NCBI RefSeq assembly: GCF_012277075.1
Contig: NZ_JAAXMT010000004.1
Span: 1-64,000, forward strand
Source of the DNA: Streptococcus alactolyticus
Lineage (GTDB): Bacteria; Bacillota; Bacilli; Lactobacillales; Streptococcaceae
Length of the DNA: 64,000 bases
Reading direction: 5' to 3'
Numbering within the stretch: the first letter of the stretch is position 1; each line of letters starts with the position of its first letter. The translations under genes and the position numbers were made by a program. The notes beneath the pieces were generated by a model that was not told where the DNA came from, made no database searches, and saw nothing but the letters and a program-made list of their open reading frames with translations. This document shows positions 54,534-64,000 of this stretch, in pieces.

Positions 54534-57128
54534 TTAAGAATGATTTGTGAGTGAAGCTTTTTGCATTTTCTTGGCTGTTGTCATCATCAAGCGGATACGG
54601 TTTAGTTGGTTCACTTCTGATGAACCTGGGTCGTAATCAATTGGTGCGATGTTGGCCCCTTTGTATTGGCGGCGCAATTCTTTGACCATTCCTTTACCAA
54701 CGATGTGGTTTGGTAGGCAGCCAAAAGGTTGTAAGCAGACGATGTTTTTAACGCCATTATTGAGCAATTCAATCATTTCACCCGTCAAGAACCAGCCTTC
54801 CCCCGTGTGATTGCCGATAGAAATCACTTTTGAAGCTCCCTTGGCAATGTCATAGATGGATTCAATGCCTTCAAAACGTTGGGATTTTTCAAGGGCTTTA
54901 TTCATTGGTTTTTCGAGAAGGTTGATGGCATCAATGCCGAGTTTGGCAAATCGTTTGGCTTTTTGGCTCATGTTAAGCTCATCAGCCTTCCAAATTTGAT
55001 TGAACAGTGAATAATTCATAAAGCCAATCAAGTCTGGCACGACCGCCTCGCCCCCTTCTTGTTCAATGATAGCAACGATGTCATTGTTGGCTGTTGGAGC
55101 GTATTTGACTAAAATTTCTCCGACAACGCCGACACGTGGTTTTTGACCAAAATCAACGGTTTCAAGGGTGTCAAATTCCTTGATAATGCGTTTCATATTG
55201 CGGTTAAATTCAAAGTAAGAACCTGTTTTGATGTTGTGGCGAGCAACTTCAAGCCATTTATCATAGAGGGCATTGGCAGAGCCTGGTACGGCTTCGTAAG
55301 GACGCACGCGGTAAAGCACACGCTCAAACAAGTCTCCATACAAAACGCTGATGAGTAGGCGTTTGACAAAGGAATAAGTCAAGTTCCAGCCTGGTGTTTC
55401 TTCAGTTCCTTGATTGCCCATGGAAATAGACACCACGGGAACTTGTGCAAATCCTGCGTCTTTTAAGGCTTTACGCAAGAGCGGAATGTAGTTTGTTGCC
55501 CGACAACCTCCTCCCGTTTGGGTCATCATGACGCTGGTGTGCTCCAGGTCATATTCGCCACTTTGCAAGGCTTCAATCAACTGACCGATAGAAATGATAG
55601 CAGGGTAACAAGCATCGTTATGAACGAATTTGAGGCCGACGTCAACCGCTTTTCTGTCCATGGCTGGCAACACCGCGACCTTGTAGCCAGCTTGTTTAAA
55701 GGCTTTTTCGATGAGCCCATTTTGGTGAATAGGTGACAGCATAGGCATCAAAAGCGTGTGCGTCTTTTTCATGTCCTTGGTAAAGACAGGTTCTTGGGGT
55801 TCGGTTTCTTCGGCTTGGCTGTCAAATTGCGGTGCTTGGTTGAAGATGTGTTTTAATTGAGCTTTTTGGGCTTTTTTATCTCGTTCTTCAACGGCAGCTT
55901 TAAGCGAACGCAAGCGAATACGGATAGCCCCGAGGTTACTTCCTTCGTCGATTTTTAGGACGGTGTAGAGCTTGTTGTGTCCACGCATGATTTCTTCCAC
56001 TTGGTCAGTAGTCACGGCATCCAGCCCGCAACCAAAACTGTTGAGCTGCACCAGTTCTAGATTTGGATTTTTTGAAACGACTTTAGCAGCAGCATAGAGG
56101 CGAGAATGGTAAACCCATTGGTTAACCACGCGCAGTCCTGACACTTCTTCTAAACCAGCCACCATGTCCTCTGTCAAGACATGAAAACCTTCTTGCGTGA
56201 TAATATTGGCAATACCGTGATTGATTTCAGCGTCAAGGTGGTAAGGGCGACCAGACAAGACAATGGCTTTTTCGCCCTTGGTAGCAAGAGTGGAAAGCAG
56301 TTCGTCAGCTTTATCTTGCAAATCTTGTTTGAAATCGGCTAAGGCTTGGTAGCCATGTTCGATGGCTCTTCGAATGTCCTCAAGCGTGATGTCATCGTAA
56401 ACACGAAAAGCCTTGCTAAGAGATAGCACAACGGATTCGTGGTCTGCTAAATTGACAAAGGGATGGAAATAAGCCACTTCCCCATTGCGAATAGGGTCCA
56501 TGTTTTTCTCGATAACTTCAGGATAGCTTTGAACAATAGGACAGTTGTAGTGGTTCGGCGCCTTGTTATTTTCAATTTGCTCGTAAATGACACTTGGGTA
56601 GAAAATCGCATCCACTTTGCGGTCAATCAAGCTTTGAATGTGGCCGTGTACCATCTTGGCAGGGTAACAAACCGTATCACTTGGAATGGTTTCAATCCCT
56701 TTTTCAAACAAGGTTTTGTCTGATTTTGGGGACAATTGCACACGAAAACCAAGGTCGGTTAAAATGGTGTGCCAAAGGGGATAGTTTTCATACATATTGA
56801 GCACACGAGGAATACCGATAACGCCATGGACAGCGTCACGTTTTGAGAGAGCTTTAAATTTAAAAAGTTTTTTATATTTGTAATCAACGAGGTTTTCTTT
56901 TTGGTTGCTGCGGTCAAATGTGATTTTGGTGACTTTTTCTGCTCCGCGTTCGCAACGGTTACCTGTGACAAATTTGGAACCGTCATTGAAAATGGTCACG
57001 GTCAAAGCACAGTTGTTTTCACACAAGCCGCAACGGGTGAATTCTTTTTGGGTGGTAAAGTTATCCAGTTCCTCTAGCCCCATCAAACGTGAGGTTTGGG
57101 GTTGGTGTTCCAGTAATGTTTCCGTCAT
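54534..57128 (-). CDS. Acyl-CoA dehydratase activase-related protein (DUF2229), second subunit
   Basis: 864 aa. Starts with a Cys cluster (FTRCGLCENNCALTVTIF and FVTGNRCERG near 30-60), followed by the DUF2229/2-hydroxyglutaryl-CoA dehydratase-like region (HNDACYPAIISIGQL, MTQTGGGCRATNYIPLLRKA, LQPFGCLPNHIVGKGM). In many Firmicutes this is fused to the activase, giving one protein of ~1400 aa; here it is a separate gene 12 bases after the activase, with its own AGGAGAG. Probable [4Fe-4S] protein; no dehydratase genes nearby. True reaction unknown. Confidence 0.85.
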   Translation of the reverse strand: MTETLLEHQPQTSRLMGLEELDNFTTQKEFTRCGLCENNCALTVTIFNDGSKFVTGNRCERGAEKVTKITFDRSNQKENLVDYKYKKLFKFKALSKRDAVHGVIGIPRVLNMYENYPLWHTILTDLGFRVQLSPKSDKTLFEKGIETIPSDTVCYPAKMVHGHIQSLIDRKVDAIFYPSVIYEQIENNKAPNHYNCPIVQSYPEVIEKNMDPIRNGEVAYFHPFVNLADHESVVLSLSKAFRVYDDITLEDIRRAIEHGYQALADFKQDLQDKADELLSTLATKGEKAIVLSGRPYHLDAEINHGIANIITQEGFHVLTEDMVAGLEEVSGLRVVNQWVYHSRLYAAAKVVSKNPNLELVQLNSFGCGLDAVTTDQVEEIMRGHNKLYTVLKIDEGSNLGAIRIRLRSLKAAVEERDKKAQKAQLKHIFNQAPQFDSQAEETEPQEPVFTKDMKKTHTLLMPMLSPIHQNGLIEKAFKQAGYKVAVLPAMDRKAVDVGLKFVHNDACYPAIISIGQLIEALQSGEYDLEHTSVMMTQTGGGCRATNYIPLLRKALKDAGFAQVPVVSISMGNQGTEETPGWNLTYSFVKRLLISVLYGDLFERVLYRVRPYEAVPGSANALYDKWLEVARHNIKTGSYFEFNRNMKRIIKEFDTLETVDFGQKPRVGVVGEILVKYAPTANNDIVAIIEQEGGEAVVPDLIGFMNYSLFNQIWKADELNMSQKAKRFAKLGIDAINLLEKPMNKALEKSQRFEGIESIYDIAKGASKVISIGNHTGEGWFLTGEMIELLNNGVKNIVCLQPFGCLPNHIVGKGMVKELRRQYKGANIAPIDYDPGSSEVNQLNRIRLMMTTAKKMQKASLTNHS

Positions 57129-57140
57129 GCGTTCTCTCCT

Positions 57141-58913
57141 TTACTGTACCGTACTAAAAGCGGGTACCTCGGCGGTTTCATCTTCGTATTTTTCCTGAGC
57201 AATGATGGCACAGCCGTAAGCTCCCATTAGACCAGCAATGCTTGGGCGAACCACTTCGCGTTCGCTGACCAATTCAAAGGCACGAAGTACCGCTTCATTG
57301 TAGAAGGTTCCTCCCTGAACTACGATTTTTTCCCCTAAATCTTCAGGGCGTTTGAGTTTGATAACCTTGTACAAGGCATTTTTGATGACTGAATAAGACA
57401 ATCCTGCTGAAATATCTGCCACGGTTGCTCCTTCTTTTTGCACTTGTTTGACTTTTGAATTCATGAAAACCGTGCATTTTGAGCCTAGGTCCACGGGGTG
57501 TTGTGCCAATAAAGCAACCTGAGCGAAATCTTTGACGTCGTATTTGAGGGATTTGGCAAAGGTTTCAATAAAGGAACCACAACCTGAAGAGCAAGCTTCA
57601 TTTAGCTGAATGCTTGAAAGAGCCCCGTCTTGAACGCTCATGGCTTTCATGTCTTGCCCACCAATATCCAAAATAAAATCAACGCCAGGGTTAAAGTAAT
57701 TGGCAGCCTTGAAATGAGCCACGGTTTCCACTTCACCATAATCCACGTGCAGCGCTGCTTGAATGAGTTTTTCGCCGTAACCTGTCACGCAAGAGCGCGC
57801 GATATAGGCTTCCTGTGGCAATTGGTGGTAAACTTCTTTCAAAATGGCAATGACATTTTCCAGCGGTTGTCCTTGGTTATTGCCGTAATGTTGGAACAAA
57901 ATAGCGCCGTCAGGGTCAGTCAACACCACTTTTGAAGTGGTCGAACCTGCGTCAATGCCCAGAAAAACAGGCCCAGAAGCTTGGGCAATGTCTTTGTAGG
58001 TCACGCTGGCTTGGTTGTGACGTGCTCGCCAAGCGTCCAATTCGGCTTGGTCTTTAAAGAGCACATCCAAGGTATTTTTAGGGACCAAGGCTTGTGAACT
58101 GTTGGTCTTGAGGTTGTTAATGATTTCTGACAAGGCTAATTGAGCTTGTTCTTCGTCTAAGGCAGCTCCCATTGCCACAAATAGTTGTGGGTGTTCAGGG
58201 AAAATCACATTTTCTGGCTTAATATCAAGCGTTTCGATGAAACGTTGACGCAATTCGCTCATAAAGAACAAAGGTCCACCAAGAAAGGCAACATTCCCTG
58301 TGATTTTACGTCCTGATGCTAATCCAGCGATGGTTTGATTGACCACGGCTTGGAAAATAGAGGCTGCAATGTCCTCTTTGCGTGCGCCCTCGTTAATCAA
58401 AGGTTGAACGTCAGTTTTAGCAAAAACCCCGCAACGACTGGCAATAGGGTAAATGGTTTCGTACCCCTTGGCCAGTTTATTAACCCCATTGGCATCTGTT
58501 TTCAAGAGTTCTGCCATTTGGTCAATAAAGGCACCTGTTCCACCAGCACACGTACCGTTCATGCGTTGTTCAAGCGCGTCCCCAAAGAAGGTCATTTTGG
58601 CATCTTCACCGCCTAGCTCAATGACCACATCTGTTTCAGGAATAAAATGCTCAACGGTTGTTGTGGCCGCTATAACTTCTTGTACAAATGGAATTTTGGC
58701 CACATCTGCCAATCCCATGCCCCCAGAACCTGTGATGGCAATACTGACCGTTTGGTCGCCAATTTCTGAAATGGCATCGTTTAAGACCTTAATGGTTGCT
58801 GTTTTGACATCTGAAAAATGCCGTTCATAACGTGAAAAGACGAGCTTTTCATGATCATCGAAAATCACAACTTTAACCGTTGTCGATCCGACATCTACAC
58901 CTGCTTTATACAT
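57141..58913 (-). CDS. BadF/HgdC-type acyl-CoA dehydratase activase, tandem ASKHA domains
   Basis: 590 aa with two ATPase domains of the BadF/BcrA/HgdC fold: [14 protein letters not shown] (N-terminal) and [16 protein letters not shown] (near 330). Each has the Gly-Cys iron-sulfur motif, [15 protein letters not shown] with [10 protein letters not shown], and [15 protein letters not shown] with [12 protein letters not shown]. Such proteins use ATP to load an electron into a partner. First gene of the two-gene unit, divergent from a TetR regulator whose operators lie in the shared intergenic region. Confidence 0.87.
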   Translation of the reverse strand: MYKAGVDVGSTTVKVVIFDDHEKLVFSRYERHFSDVKTATIKVLNDAISEIGDQTVSIAITGSGGMGLADVAKIPFVQEVIAATTTVEHFIPETDVVIELGGEDAKMTFFGDALEQRMNGTCAGGTGAFIDQMAELLKTDANGVNKLAKGYETIYPIASRCGVFAKTDVQPLINEGARKEDIAASIFQAVVNQTIAGLASGRKITGNVAFLGGPLFFMSELRQRFIETLDIKPENVIFPEHPQLFVAMGAALDEEQAQLALSEIINNLKTNSSQALVPKNTLDVLFKDQAELDAWRARHNQASVTYKDIAQASGPVFLGIDAGSTTSKVVLTDPDGAILFQHYGNNQGQPLENVIAILKEVYHQLPQEAYIARSCVTGYGEKLIQAALHVDYGEVETVAHFKAANYFNPGVDFILDIGGQDMKAMSVQDGALSSIQLNEACSSGCGSFIETFAKSLKYDVKDFAQVALLAQHPVDLGSKCTVFMNSKVKQVQKEGATVADISAGLSYSVIKNALYKVIKLKRPEDLGEKIVVQGGTFYNEAVLRAFELVSEREVVRPSIAGLMGAYGCAIIAQEKYEDETAEVPAFSTVQ

Positions 58914-59002
58914 ATTCCAGTATCCTCGATTAGTGATTTAGACTTTGTTTTGCCTTTTTCTTTTACATAGGATAAGAAAAACAGATAGGCTTAACAACAT
59001 TC

Positions 59003-59018
59003 TGTTGTTTATTCAACA
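59003..59018. promoter_or_regulatory. Putative TetR operator 1
   Basis: TGTTG-TTTATT-CAACA. It overlaps the -35 of the tetR promoter and lies just downstream of the activase promoter. Confidence 0.65.
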
Positions 59019-59025
59019 AAGTGTC

Positions 59026-59034
59026 TGCTATAAT
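59026..59034 (+). promoter_or_regulatory. tetR promoter, extended -10
   Basis: TGC-TATAAT (hexamer 59029-59034), with TTGTTT at 59005-59010 as a possible -35 (18 bases). Confidence 0.55.
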
Positions 59035-59037
59035 ACT

Positions 59038-59065
59038 ATTATAAAATAGTCCTAATAAAATACAA
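59038..59065 (-). promoter_or_regulatory. Activase operon promoter
   Basis: On the minus strand TTGTAT (59065-59060), 16 bases, TATAAT (59043-59038); divergent from and abutting the tetR promoter. Confidence 0.55.
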
Positions 59066-59084
59066 TCGTTAATTTTGATGGTTA

Positions 59085-59100
59085 TGTTGTTTAAACAACA
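59085..59100. promoter_or_regulatory. Putative TetR operator 2
   Basis: Perfect palindrome TGTTGTTTAAACAACA, in the tetR leader; same half-sites as operator 1, 82 bases away. Confidence 0.7.
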
Positions 59101-59139
59101 CAAGGTGCTAAAACTGTTGATTATCTTGGAGGAAGACGG

Positions 59140-59757
59140 ATGAAATTTACAGATATTCGCTATTTAAGAACCGAGAAGTTGATTTTTGATGCCTTTGCAA
59201 AACTTTTGAGTGAGAAATCTTATGAAAAGATTACGATTCAAGACATTGCGGATGAGGCTATGATTAACCGCGCCACTTTTTATGCCCACTATGCTGACAA
59301 AGACGAGCTTCGTGATGGGATTCACCAACAAATTGTGGAGCAAATGTCAGATATGATTGAGGCAGCACAAATCGCCAAAGGTGACACAGTCAAGGTCAAA
59401 CGTGCCGAAAAACTCTTGGCAGACTTTTACCGAGGACTTGAAAAAAATCCATCGATTGCTAAAATTGTCTTGCGTAGTATTTCCCAAGAAGTCATGCAAG
59501 AACAATTTGGAAGCTTAATGCATGACAAGTACGACCATTTACTGGCCAAGCTAAATGTGACGGAATCAGGCAAGAAAGTTCCAACAGAGTTTGTGGTGGC
59601 TTATTTGACCAGTATTTTCACAGGGACTTTGCTGTGGTGGATTAAGTCAGATTTTGCCATGCCAGCAAAGGAATTGTCACGTTTGGTTTTGACCCTGATT
59701 AGCAATGGTCATTTGACGGTAATGGGGGTTATCATTGACCGTGACGATTGTGACTAA
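59140..59757 (+). CDS. TetR/AcrR family regulator
   Basis: 205 aa. HTH at residues ~28-50 (KITIQDIADEAMINRATFYAHYADKDEL), then a helical ligand domain (LLADFYRGLEKNPSIAKIVL). It is divergent from the activase genes, and two TGTTG-N6-CAACA sites lie between them, so it probably represses both directions. Ligand unknown. GGAGG before the ATG. Confidence 0.87.
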   Translation: MKFTDIRYLRTEKLIFDAFAKLLSEKSYEKITIQDIADEAMINRATFYAHYADKDELRDGIHQQIVEQMSDMIEAAQIAKGDTVKVKRAEKLLADFYRGLEKNPSIAKIVLRSISQEVMQEQFGSLMHDKYDHLLAKLNVTESGKKVPTEFVVAYLTSIFTGTLLWWIKSDFAMPAKELSRLVLTLISNGHLTVMGVIIDRDDCD

Positions 59758-59791
59758 GAGCTTGTGAGAGCAACAAAGAAAGAGGGTAATT

Positions 59792-60562
59792 ATGAAAAAT
59801 GACAATAAGGTTCGTGATGCTATTGACCATCGCTTATACCCAGTAGCAGAAGGTAGCTTTTTATCTGAAATGGACACGCGTTTGCACCACCTTCTCAGAC
59901 AAAGTCATCCTGATCTGCAAGACGGTGATTTTATCAGTTATAAACAGCTGACGCCTTATCGAATGCAGCTTTTAGAGGAAATTATCGACCAAGCCAACTG
60001 TAAAAATGAGTTCATTCGTGAGGCGGTTCACGGGGTGGCAAATGATGAAAATTACGCTGCCTTGGATATCCAAGACCAATTGGATAAGAAAATTACTTTT
60101 GGGCAAAAAATCGCGGACGACGTGGCTCGGTTTGGGGGTTCTTGGACCTTTATCATTTCCTTTATCGTCTTTATGGTAGTTTGGATGCTAATCAATATCA
60201 TTCAACCGTTTGGGATTGCTTTTGACAAATACCCATTTATCTTGCTTAATCTCGCCCTATCAACTATCGCAGCCATTCAAGCCCCTTTGATTATGATGAG
60301 CCAAAACCGTGCCTCAGATTATGACCGCTTGCAAGCCAAAAAAAACTACAATGTTAACAAGGTGTCTAAAGAAGAAATCCGATTTTTGCACAAAAAATTG
60401 GACCACTTGGTGCAACAAGACCAGTCAGATTTACTGGAAATTCAAAAATTGCAAACCGAAATGCTGGCCTCAGTCACCAATCAGGTAGTGGATTTGAAAG
60501 AGCAAAACCAAATCTTGCGAGAAGAAATCGCTAAATTACAAAAAGCAACCGAGAAGAAGTAG
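59792..60562 (+). CDS. DUF1003 membrane protein
   Basis: 256 aa. N-terminal soluble part (~110 residues), then two membrane helices (WTFIISFIVFMVVWMLINII and YPFILLNLALSTIAAIQAPL) with the DUF1003 motif QNRASDYDRLQAKKNYNVN, and a C-terminal coiled coil (LLEIQKLQTEM ... LKEQNQILREEIAKLQK). GAAAGAGGG precedes the ATG. It lies 34 bases after tetR and may be cotranscribed. Function unknown. Confidence 0.83.
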   Translation: MKNDNKVRDAIDHRLYPVAEGSFLSEMDTRLHHLLRQSHPDLQDGDFISYKQLTPYRMQLLEEIIDQANCKNEFIREAVHGVANDENYAALDIQDQLDKKITFGQKIADDVARFGGSWTFIISFIVFMVVWMLINIIQPFGIAFDKYPFILLNLALSTIAAIQAPLIMMSQNRASDYDRLQAKKNYNVNKVSKEEIRFLHKKLDHLVQQDQSDLLEIQKLQTEMLASVTNQVVDLKEQNQILREEIAKLQKATEKK

Positions 60563-60592
60563 GAACATTTAGCGTGCAGACTGGCTTAAATT

Positions 60593-60601
60593 TGTTATAA
60601 T
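60593..60601 (+). promoter_or_regulatory. Extended -10 promoter of the rapZ operon
   Basis: TGT-TATAAT (hexamer 60596-60601), about 30 bases before rapZ. Confidence 0.55.
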
Positions 60602-60630
60602 AAAAGCAAAAGAATCAGGGGAGAAGGACT

Positions 60631-61521
60631 ATGTCTGATAAAACTATTCATTTAGTCATTGTAACTGGGATGAGTGGCGCTGGAAAAACAGTTGCCATTC
60701 AATCCTTTGAAGATTTAGGGTATTTTACGATTGATAATATGCCCCCTGCCTTAGTGCCTAAGTTTATTGAATTGGTGGAACAATCAAGCGACAATAATCG
60801 CGTGGCACTTGTGGTGGATATGCGTAGCAGGCTCTTTTTTAACGAAATCAATTCTGTCTTAGACCAAATTGATGCCAGTCCCAATATTGACGTAAAAATC
60901 TTGTTCTTAGATGCCACAGATGGTGAATTGGTATCACGTTACAAGGAAACGCGTCGTAGCCACCCACTAGCAGCGGATGGCCGCATTTTGGACGGGATTA
61001 AATTGGAGCGTGAGTTGCTAGCACCTCTAAAAAATCTGAGCCAAAATGTGATCAATACCACAGATTTGACCCCACGCCAGTTGCGCAAAACCATTTCTGA
61101 GCAATTTTCAAGTGAGCAAAACCAAGCTTCTTTCCATATTGAAGTGATGAGCTTTGGTTTCAAATACAGCCTGCCTTTGGATGCGGATTTGGTTTTTGAC
61201 GTACGTTTCTTGCCAAATCCCTACTACAAACCAGAATTGCGTAACTTAACCGGATTGGACAAGGATGTCTATGATTACGTTATGGACCACGAGGAATCCG
61301 AAGCCTTCTACCAACATTTGATTGGCCTTTTAAAACCAATCCTACCAGGCTACCAAAAAGAAGGCAAATCAGTCTTAACCATTGCGATTGGTTGTACAGG
61401 AGGTCAACACCGTAGCGTTGCCTTTGCCCATCGCCTAGCAGAAGACTTGAAAACAGACTGGGTGGTCAATGAAACCCACCGTGATAAAAATCGTCGTAAG
61501 GAGACTGTTAATCGTTCATGA
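60631..61521 (+). CDS. rapZ: RNase adapter/nucleotide-binding protein RapZ (YvcJ)
   Basis: 296 aa. P-loop GMSGAGKT at 13-20, [10 protein letters not shown], and the C-terminal [16 protein letters not shown]. In E. coli RapZ senses glucosamine-6-phosphate and targets a small RNA; B. subtilis YvcJ is a nucleotide-binding protein linked to competence. AGGGGAG precedes the ATG. Overlaps yvcK by four bases. Confidence 0.95.
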   Translation: MSDKTIHLVIVTGMSGAGKTVAIQSFEDLGYFTIDNMPPALVPKFIELVEQSSDNNRVALVVDMRSRLFFNEINSVLDQIDASPNIDVKILFLDATDGELVSRYKETRRSHPLAADGRILDGIKLERELLAPLKNLSQNVINTTDLTPRQLRKTISEQFSSEQNQASFHIEVMSFGFKYSLPLDADLVFDVRFLPNPYYKPELRNLTGLDKDVYDYVMDHEESEAFYQHLIGLLKPILPGYQKEGKSVLTIAIGCTGGQHRSVAFAHRLAEDLKTDWVVNETHRDKNRRKETVNRS

Positions 61522-62495
61522 GAAAATCGAAGGTTACTGTTATTGGAGGCGGAACGGGGATACCTATCATTTTAAATAGTTTAAGGCACGAAGAGGTGGA
61601 TATCACTGCTATTGTAACGGTTGCAGACGACGGTGGCAGTTCAGGAAAATTGCGTTCGGTGATGCAATTGCCCCCACCAGGTGACTTGCGCAATGTGCTA
61701 GTTGCCATGAGTGATATGCCTAAATTTTACGAAAAAGTCTTTCAGTACCGGTTTGCAGATAGCGACGGTGCTTTGGCAGGACACCCTTTGGGCAATCTGA
61801 TTATTTCAGGAATTGCTGAAATGCAAGGCTCAACCTACAATGCCATGCAATTGTTAACCAAGTTCTTTCACGTTACAGGCAAGATTTACCCTGCAAGTGA
61901 GAACCCTTTGACCCTGCATGCGGTTTTCAAAGACGGTCATGAGGTGACTGGGGAGAGCTACATTGCTGACTACAAGGGCATAATTGACCATGTTTATGTG
62001 ACCAATACCTACAACAACGAAGAGCCAACTGCCAGCCGTAAAGTAGTCGAAACCATTTTAAACAGTGATATGATTGTGCTGGGGCCAGGTTCTCTCTTTA
62101 CTTCGATTTTGCCTAACTTGGTTATCCCAGAAATCAAGCAAGCTCTGCTGGATACGTCTGCTGAGGTGGCTTATGTGTGTAATATCATGACACAATACGG
62201 CGAAACCGAGCATTTTACCGATGCCAACCACGTGGAAGTCTTGAACCGTCACTTAGGACAAGATGCCATTGACACCGTTTTGGTGAATATCCAAGAAGTG
62301 CCGCAGGATTATATGAATTCCAACCAATTTGACGAGTATCTGGTTCAGGTGGAGCATGATTTTAAAGGACTACGCCAGCAAGTGAAACGTGTGATTTCAT
62401 CGGATTTTCTTCGTTTGGAAAATGGCGGTGCTTTTCACAATGGGGACTATGTGGTGCGAGAATTGATGAACCTATTGAGGTCAAAAGAAAGATGA
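61518..62495 (+). CDS. yvcK: YvcK/GlmR gluconeogenesis and cell-wall factor
   Basis: 325 aa of the CofD-like family, with [12 protein letters not shown] (residues 7-18), [14 protein letters not shown] and the [14 protein letters not shown] region. B. subtilis GlmR binds UDP-GlcNAc and stimulates GlmS for envelope synthesis. Middle gene of rapZ-yvcK-whiA; ATGA overlaps on both sides. Confidence 0.95.
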   Translation: MRKSKVTVIGGGTGIPIILNSLRHEEVDITAIVTVADDGGSSGKLRSVMQLPPPGDLRNVLVAMSDMPKFYEKVFQYRFADSDGALAGHPLGNLIISGIAEMQGSTYNAMQLLTKFFHVTGKIYPASENPLTLHAVFKDGHEVTGESYIADYKGIIDHVYVTNTYNNEEPTASRKVVETILNSDMIVLGPGSLFTSILPNLVIPEIKQALLDTSAEVAYVCNIMTQYGETEHFTDANHVEVLNRHLGQDAIDTVLVNIQEVPQDYMNSNQFDEYLVQVEHDFKGLRQQVKRVISSDFLRLENGGAFHNGDYVVRELMNLLRSKER

Positions 62496-63406
62496 GTTTT
62501 ACAGTAAAAGTCAAAGAAGAATTGATTAACCAATCGCGGTTTGACAAGAGCGAATTATCAGCCATCATCAAAATGTCAGGGAGTTTGGGGTTAAATGGCA
62601 ACCGTTTGACTCTGTCTATCACTACTGAAAATGCCAAAATTGCTCGCCACATCTATGCTTTGATAGAAACCCTCTACAAGGTTCAGCCAGAAATTCGTTA
62701 CCACCAAAAGACTAACTTACGCAAAAATCGTGTTTACCATGTCTTTGTCGCGACGGACGTCAAAGACATTTTAAATGATTTGCAGTTGGCAGATTCCTTT
62801 TTTGGTATCGAAACAGGTATTAATCCCTTGATTTTAGAAGATGATGACAAGGGACGGGCTTATTTACGAGGGGCCTTTTTGGCGACAGGAACCATTCGGG
62901 ACCCAGAATCAGGCAAGTACCAGTTGGAAATTTTTTCCGTTTACCAAGACCACGCGGAAGACTTAGCTAATCTCATGCGAAAATTCATCTTGGATGCCAA
63001 GGTCATCGAGCACAAGAGTGGTGCAGTGACGTATCTGCAAAAGGCTGAAGATATCATGGATTTTCTCTTGATTATCGGTGCGGTGGATTCCAAGGATGTG
63101 TTTGAAGAAGTGAAAATCATGCGTGAAACTCGCAACGATGTTAACCGTGCCAACAACGCTGAAACGGCCAATATTGCCAAAACCGTGATGGCCAGCATGA
63201 AAACTATTAACAATATCATCACCATCATGGATACCGTTGGTCTGGATACCTTGCCAATTGAATTACAACAAGTGGCTAAAATCAGAGTGGCTCACCCTGA
63301 TTATTCGCTGCAGCAAATTGCTGACACCTTGGGCAACGGATTAACCAAGAGCGGCGTCAATCACCGTTTGCGTAAAATCAATAAATTAGCAGAAAGTTTA
63401 TCATAA
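62492..63406 (+). CDS. whiA: DNA-binding protein WhiA
   Basis: 304 aa. LAGLIDADG-like N-terminal fold ([20 protein letters not shown] near 128-147) plus a C-terminal HTH ([20 protein letters not shown]). In Gram-positives it influences division and chromosome segregation independently of sporulation. Third gene of the operon; the dipeptidase follows 18 bases later. Confidence 0.95.
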   Translation: MSFTVKVKEELINQSRFDKSELSAIIKMSGSLGLNGNRLTLSITTENAKIARHIYALIETLYKVQPEIRYHQKTNLRKNRVYHVFVATDVKDILNDLQLADSFFGIETGINPLILEDDDKGRAYLRGAFLATGTIRDPESGKYQLEIFSVYQDHAEDLANLMRKFILDAKVIEHKSGAVTYLQKAEDIMDFLLIIGAVDSKDVFEEVKIMRETRNDVNRANNAETANIAKTVMASMKTINNIITIMDTVGLDTLPIELQQVAKIRVAHPDYSLQQIADTLGNGLTKSGVNHRLRKINKLAESLS

Positions 63407-63424
63407 TTAGGAGGAAGATGACTT

Positions 63425-64000
63425 ATGTCATGTACAACGATTTTAGTAGGAAAAGACGCTTCTTATGATGGCTCAACCATCATTGCGCGAACTGAAGACT
63501 CACAAAGTGGCGAATTTACCCCAAAACAATTTATCGTGGTGAAACCTGAGGACCAACCTCGCCACTACAAATCAGTTTTGTCATCATTTGAGATTGATTT
63601 GCCTGACAATCCCATGCGTTATACTTCTGTGCCAGATGCCTTGCGCAAGGACGGGATTTGGGGAGAAGCAGGTATCAACGAAGCCAATGTTGCCATGAGC
63701 GAAACTGAAACCATCACGACCAATGCGCGTGTTTTAGGAGCTGATCCGCTCGTTGCATCAGGAATTGGTGAAGAAGATATGCTGACTTTGGTATTACCTT
63801 ATGTTCGCACAGCGCGTGAAGGGGTAAAACGCCTTGGTGAAATTCTTGAAACCTATGGAACTTACGAGTCAAACGGCGTGGCCTTTTCAGATGTCGATGA
63901 AATCTGGTGGCTAGAAACCGTTGGAGGACACCACTGGATTGCCCGTCGTGTGCCAGATGATTGTTACGTGACCAATCCTAACCAACTAGGTATTGACCAT
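63425..64000 (+). CDS. C69 family dipeptidase, 5' part (3' end outside window)
   Basis: 192 codons visible, [20 protein letters not shown] at the start; Cys3 would be the N-terminal nucleophile after Met/propeptide removal in the Ntn-hydrolase (U34/C69, PepD) family. [20 protein letters not shown] and [19 protein letters not shown] are family motifs. AGGAGG lies ten bases before ATG 63425. Probably the last gene of the rapZ unit; cut by the window edge. Confidence 0.93.
   Translation, partial: MSCTTILVGKDASYDGSTIIARTEDSQSGEFTPKQFIVVKPEDQPRHYKSVLSSFEIDLPDNPMRYTSVPDALRKDGIWGEAGINEANVAMSETETITTNARVLGADPLVASGIGEEDMLTLVLPYVRTAREGVKRLGEILETYGTYESNGVAFSDVDEIWWLETVGGHHWIARRVPDDCYVTNPNQLGIDH

Overview
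The window is a low-GC Firmicutes chromosome segment that reads throughout as Streptococcus. Diagnostic features are smc-HAD-HAD-ftsY, murM/murN, ppc-ftsW-tuf-tpiA, dinG-tseB-aspC-asnS, rapZ-yvcK-whiA, a yybP-ykoY element before an MgtA-type ATPase, and a ComX (SigX) promoter before a ydbC gene. The S. bovis/S. equinus complex is my best guess, but the sequence alone does not fix the species. I saw no rRNA, tRNA or CRISPR array.

Layout. 1-9.4 kb: the 3' part of smc, two Cof-type phosphatases and ftsY, followed on the minus strand by a YcgR/YcgQ-like permease pair. The ftsY region is assembled almost three times, and the copies are joined by two 43-base segments containing a loxP-type site. 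They match, with one extra T, the linker used in 454 Titanium paired-end libraries, so the triplication is almost certainly an assembly artefact. 9.4-20.4 kb: tex-sprT, a frameshifted Ser-rich protein, pspC-like, hprK-lgt-DUF948-YtxH (with a structured leader before hprK), the two U32/TrhP tRNA-hydroxylation genes, ydbC, bioY with a BirA-type operator, and a 53-residue membrane protein. 20.5-22.6 kb: the one accessory island, a graveyard holding a Type ISP restriction-enzyme tail fused to an IS3 transposase tail, a TspO-like membrane gene between two facing IS ends, and the C-terminal sensor domain of a CBASS nucleotidyltransferase. 22.7-36.3 kb: lysS, HAD, phosphatase, ybaK, GH25, pepF (mostly minus), then ppc, ftsW, tuf, tpiA. 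36.4-41.1 kb: murM-murN with a Cof phosphatase and an HD phosphohydrolase on the minus strand. 41.2-47.6 kb: DUF1934, a riboswitch-controlled cation ATPase, prfB (programmed frameshift plus two apparent indels), ftsE-ftsX. 47.6-64 kb: an MBL hydrolase, dinG-tseB-aspC-asnS, ridA, a two-gene acyl-CoA dehydratase activase system with a divergent TetR gene, DUF1003, rapZ-yvcK-whiA and the start of a C69 dipeptidase.

How it works together. Most of the window is housekeeping: chromosome segregation, SRP targeting, division (FtsW, FtsEX), wall cross-bridges (MurMN), translation (EF-Tu, RF2, LysS, AsnS, YbaK, TrhP) and carbon control (HprK, Ppc, TpiA, RapZ/YvcK). Regulation readable from sequence includes a Mn riboswitch, a BirA operator, twin TetR operators, a ComX box, the hprK leader, and three genes (tex, trhP1, dinG) that look leaderless with identical promoter-to-ATG spacing.

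Data quality. Single-base indels in A runs break at least three reading frames, including essential prfB. With the linkers, this points to residual 454-type errors. Apparent pseudogenes here should be read with that in mind.
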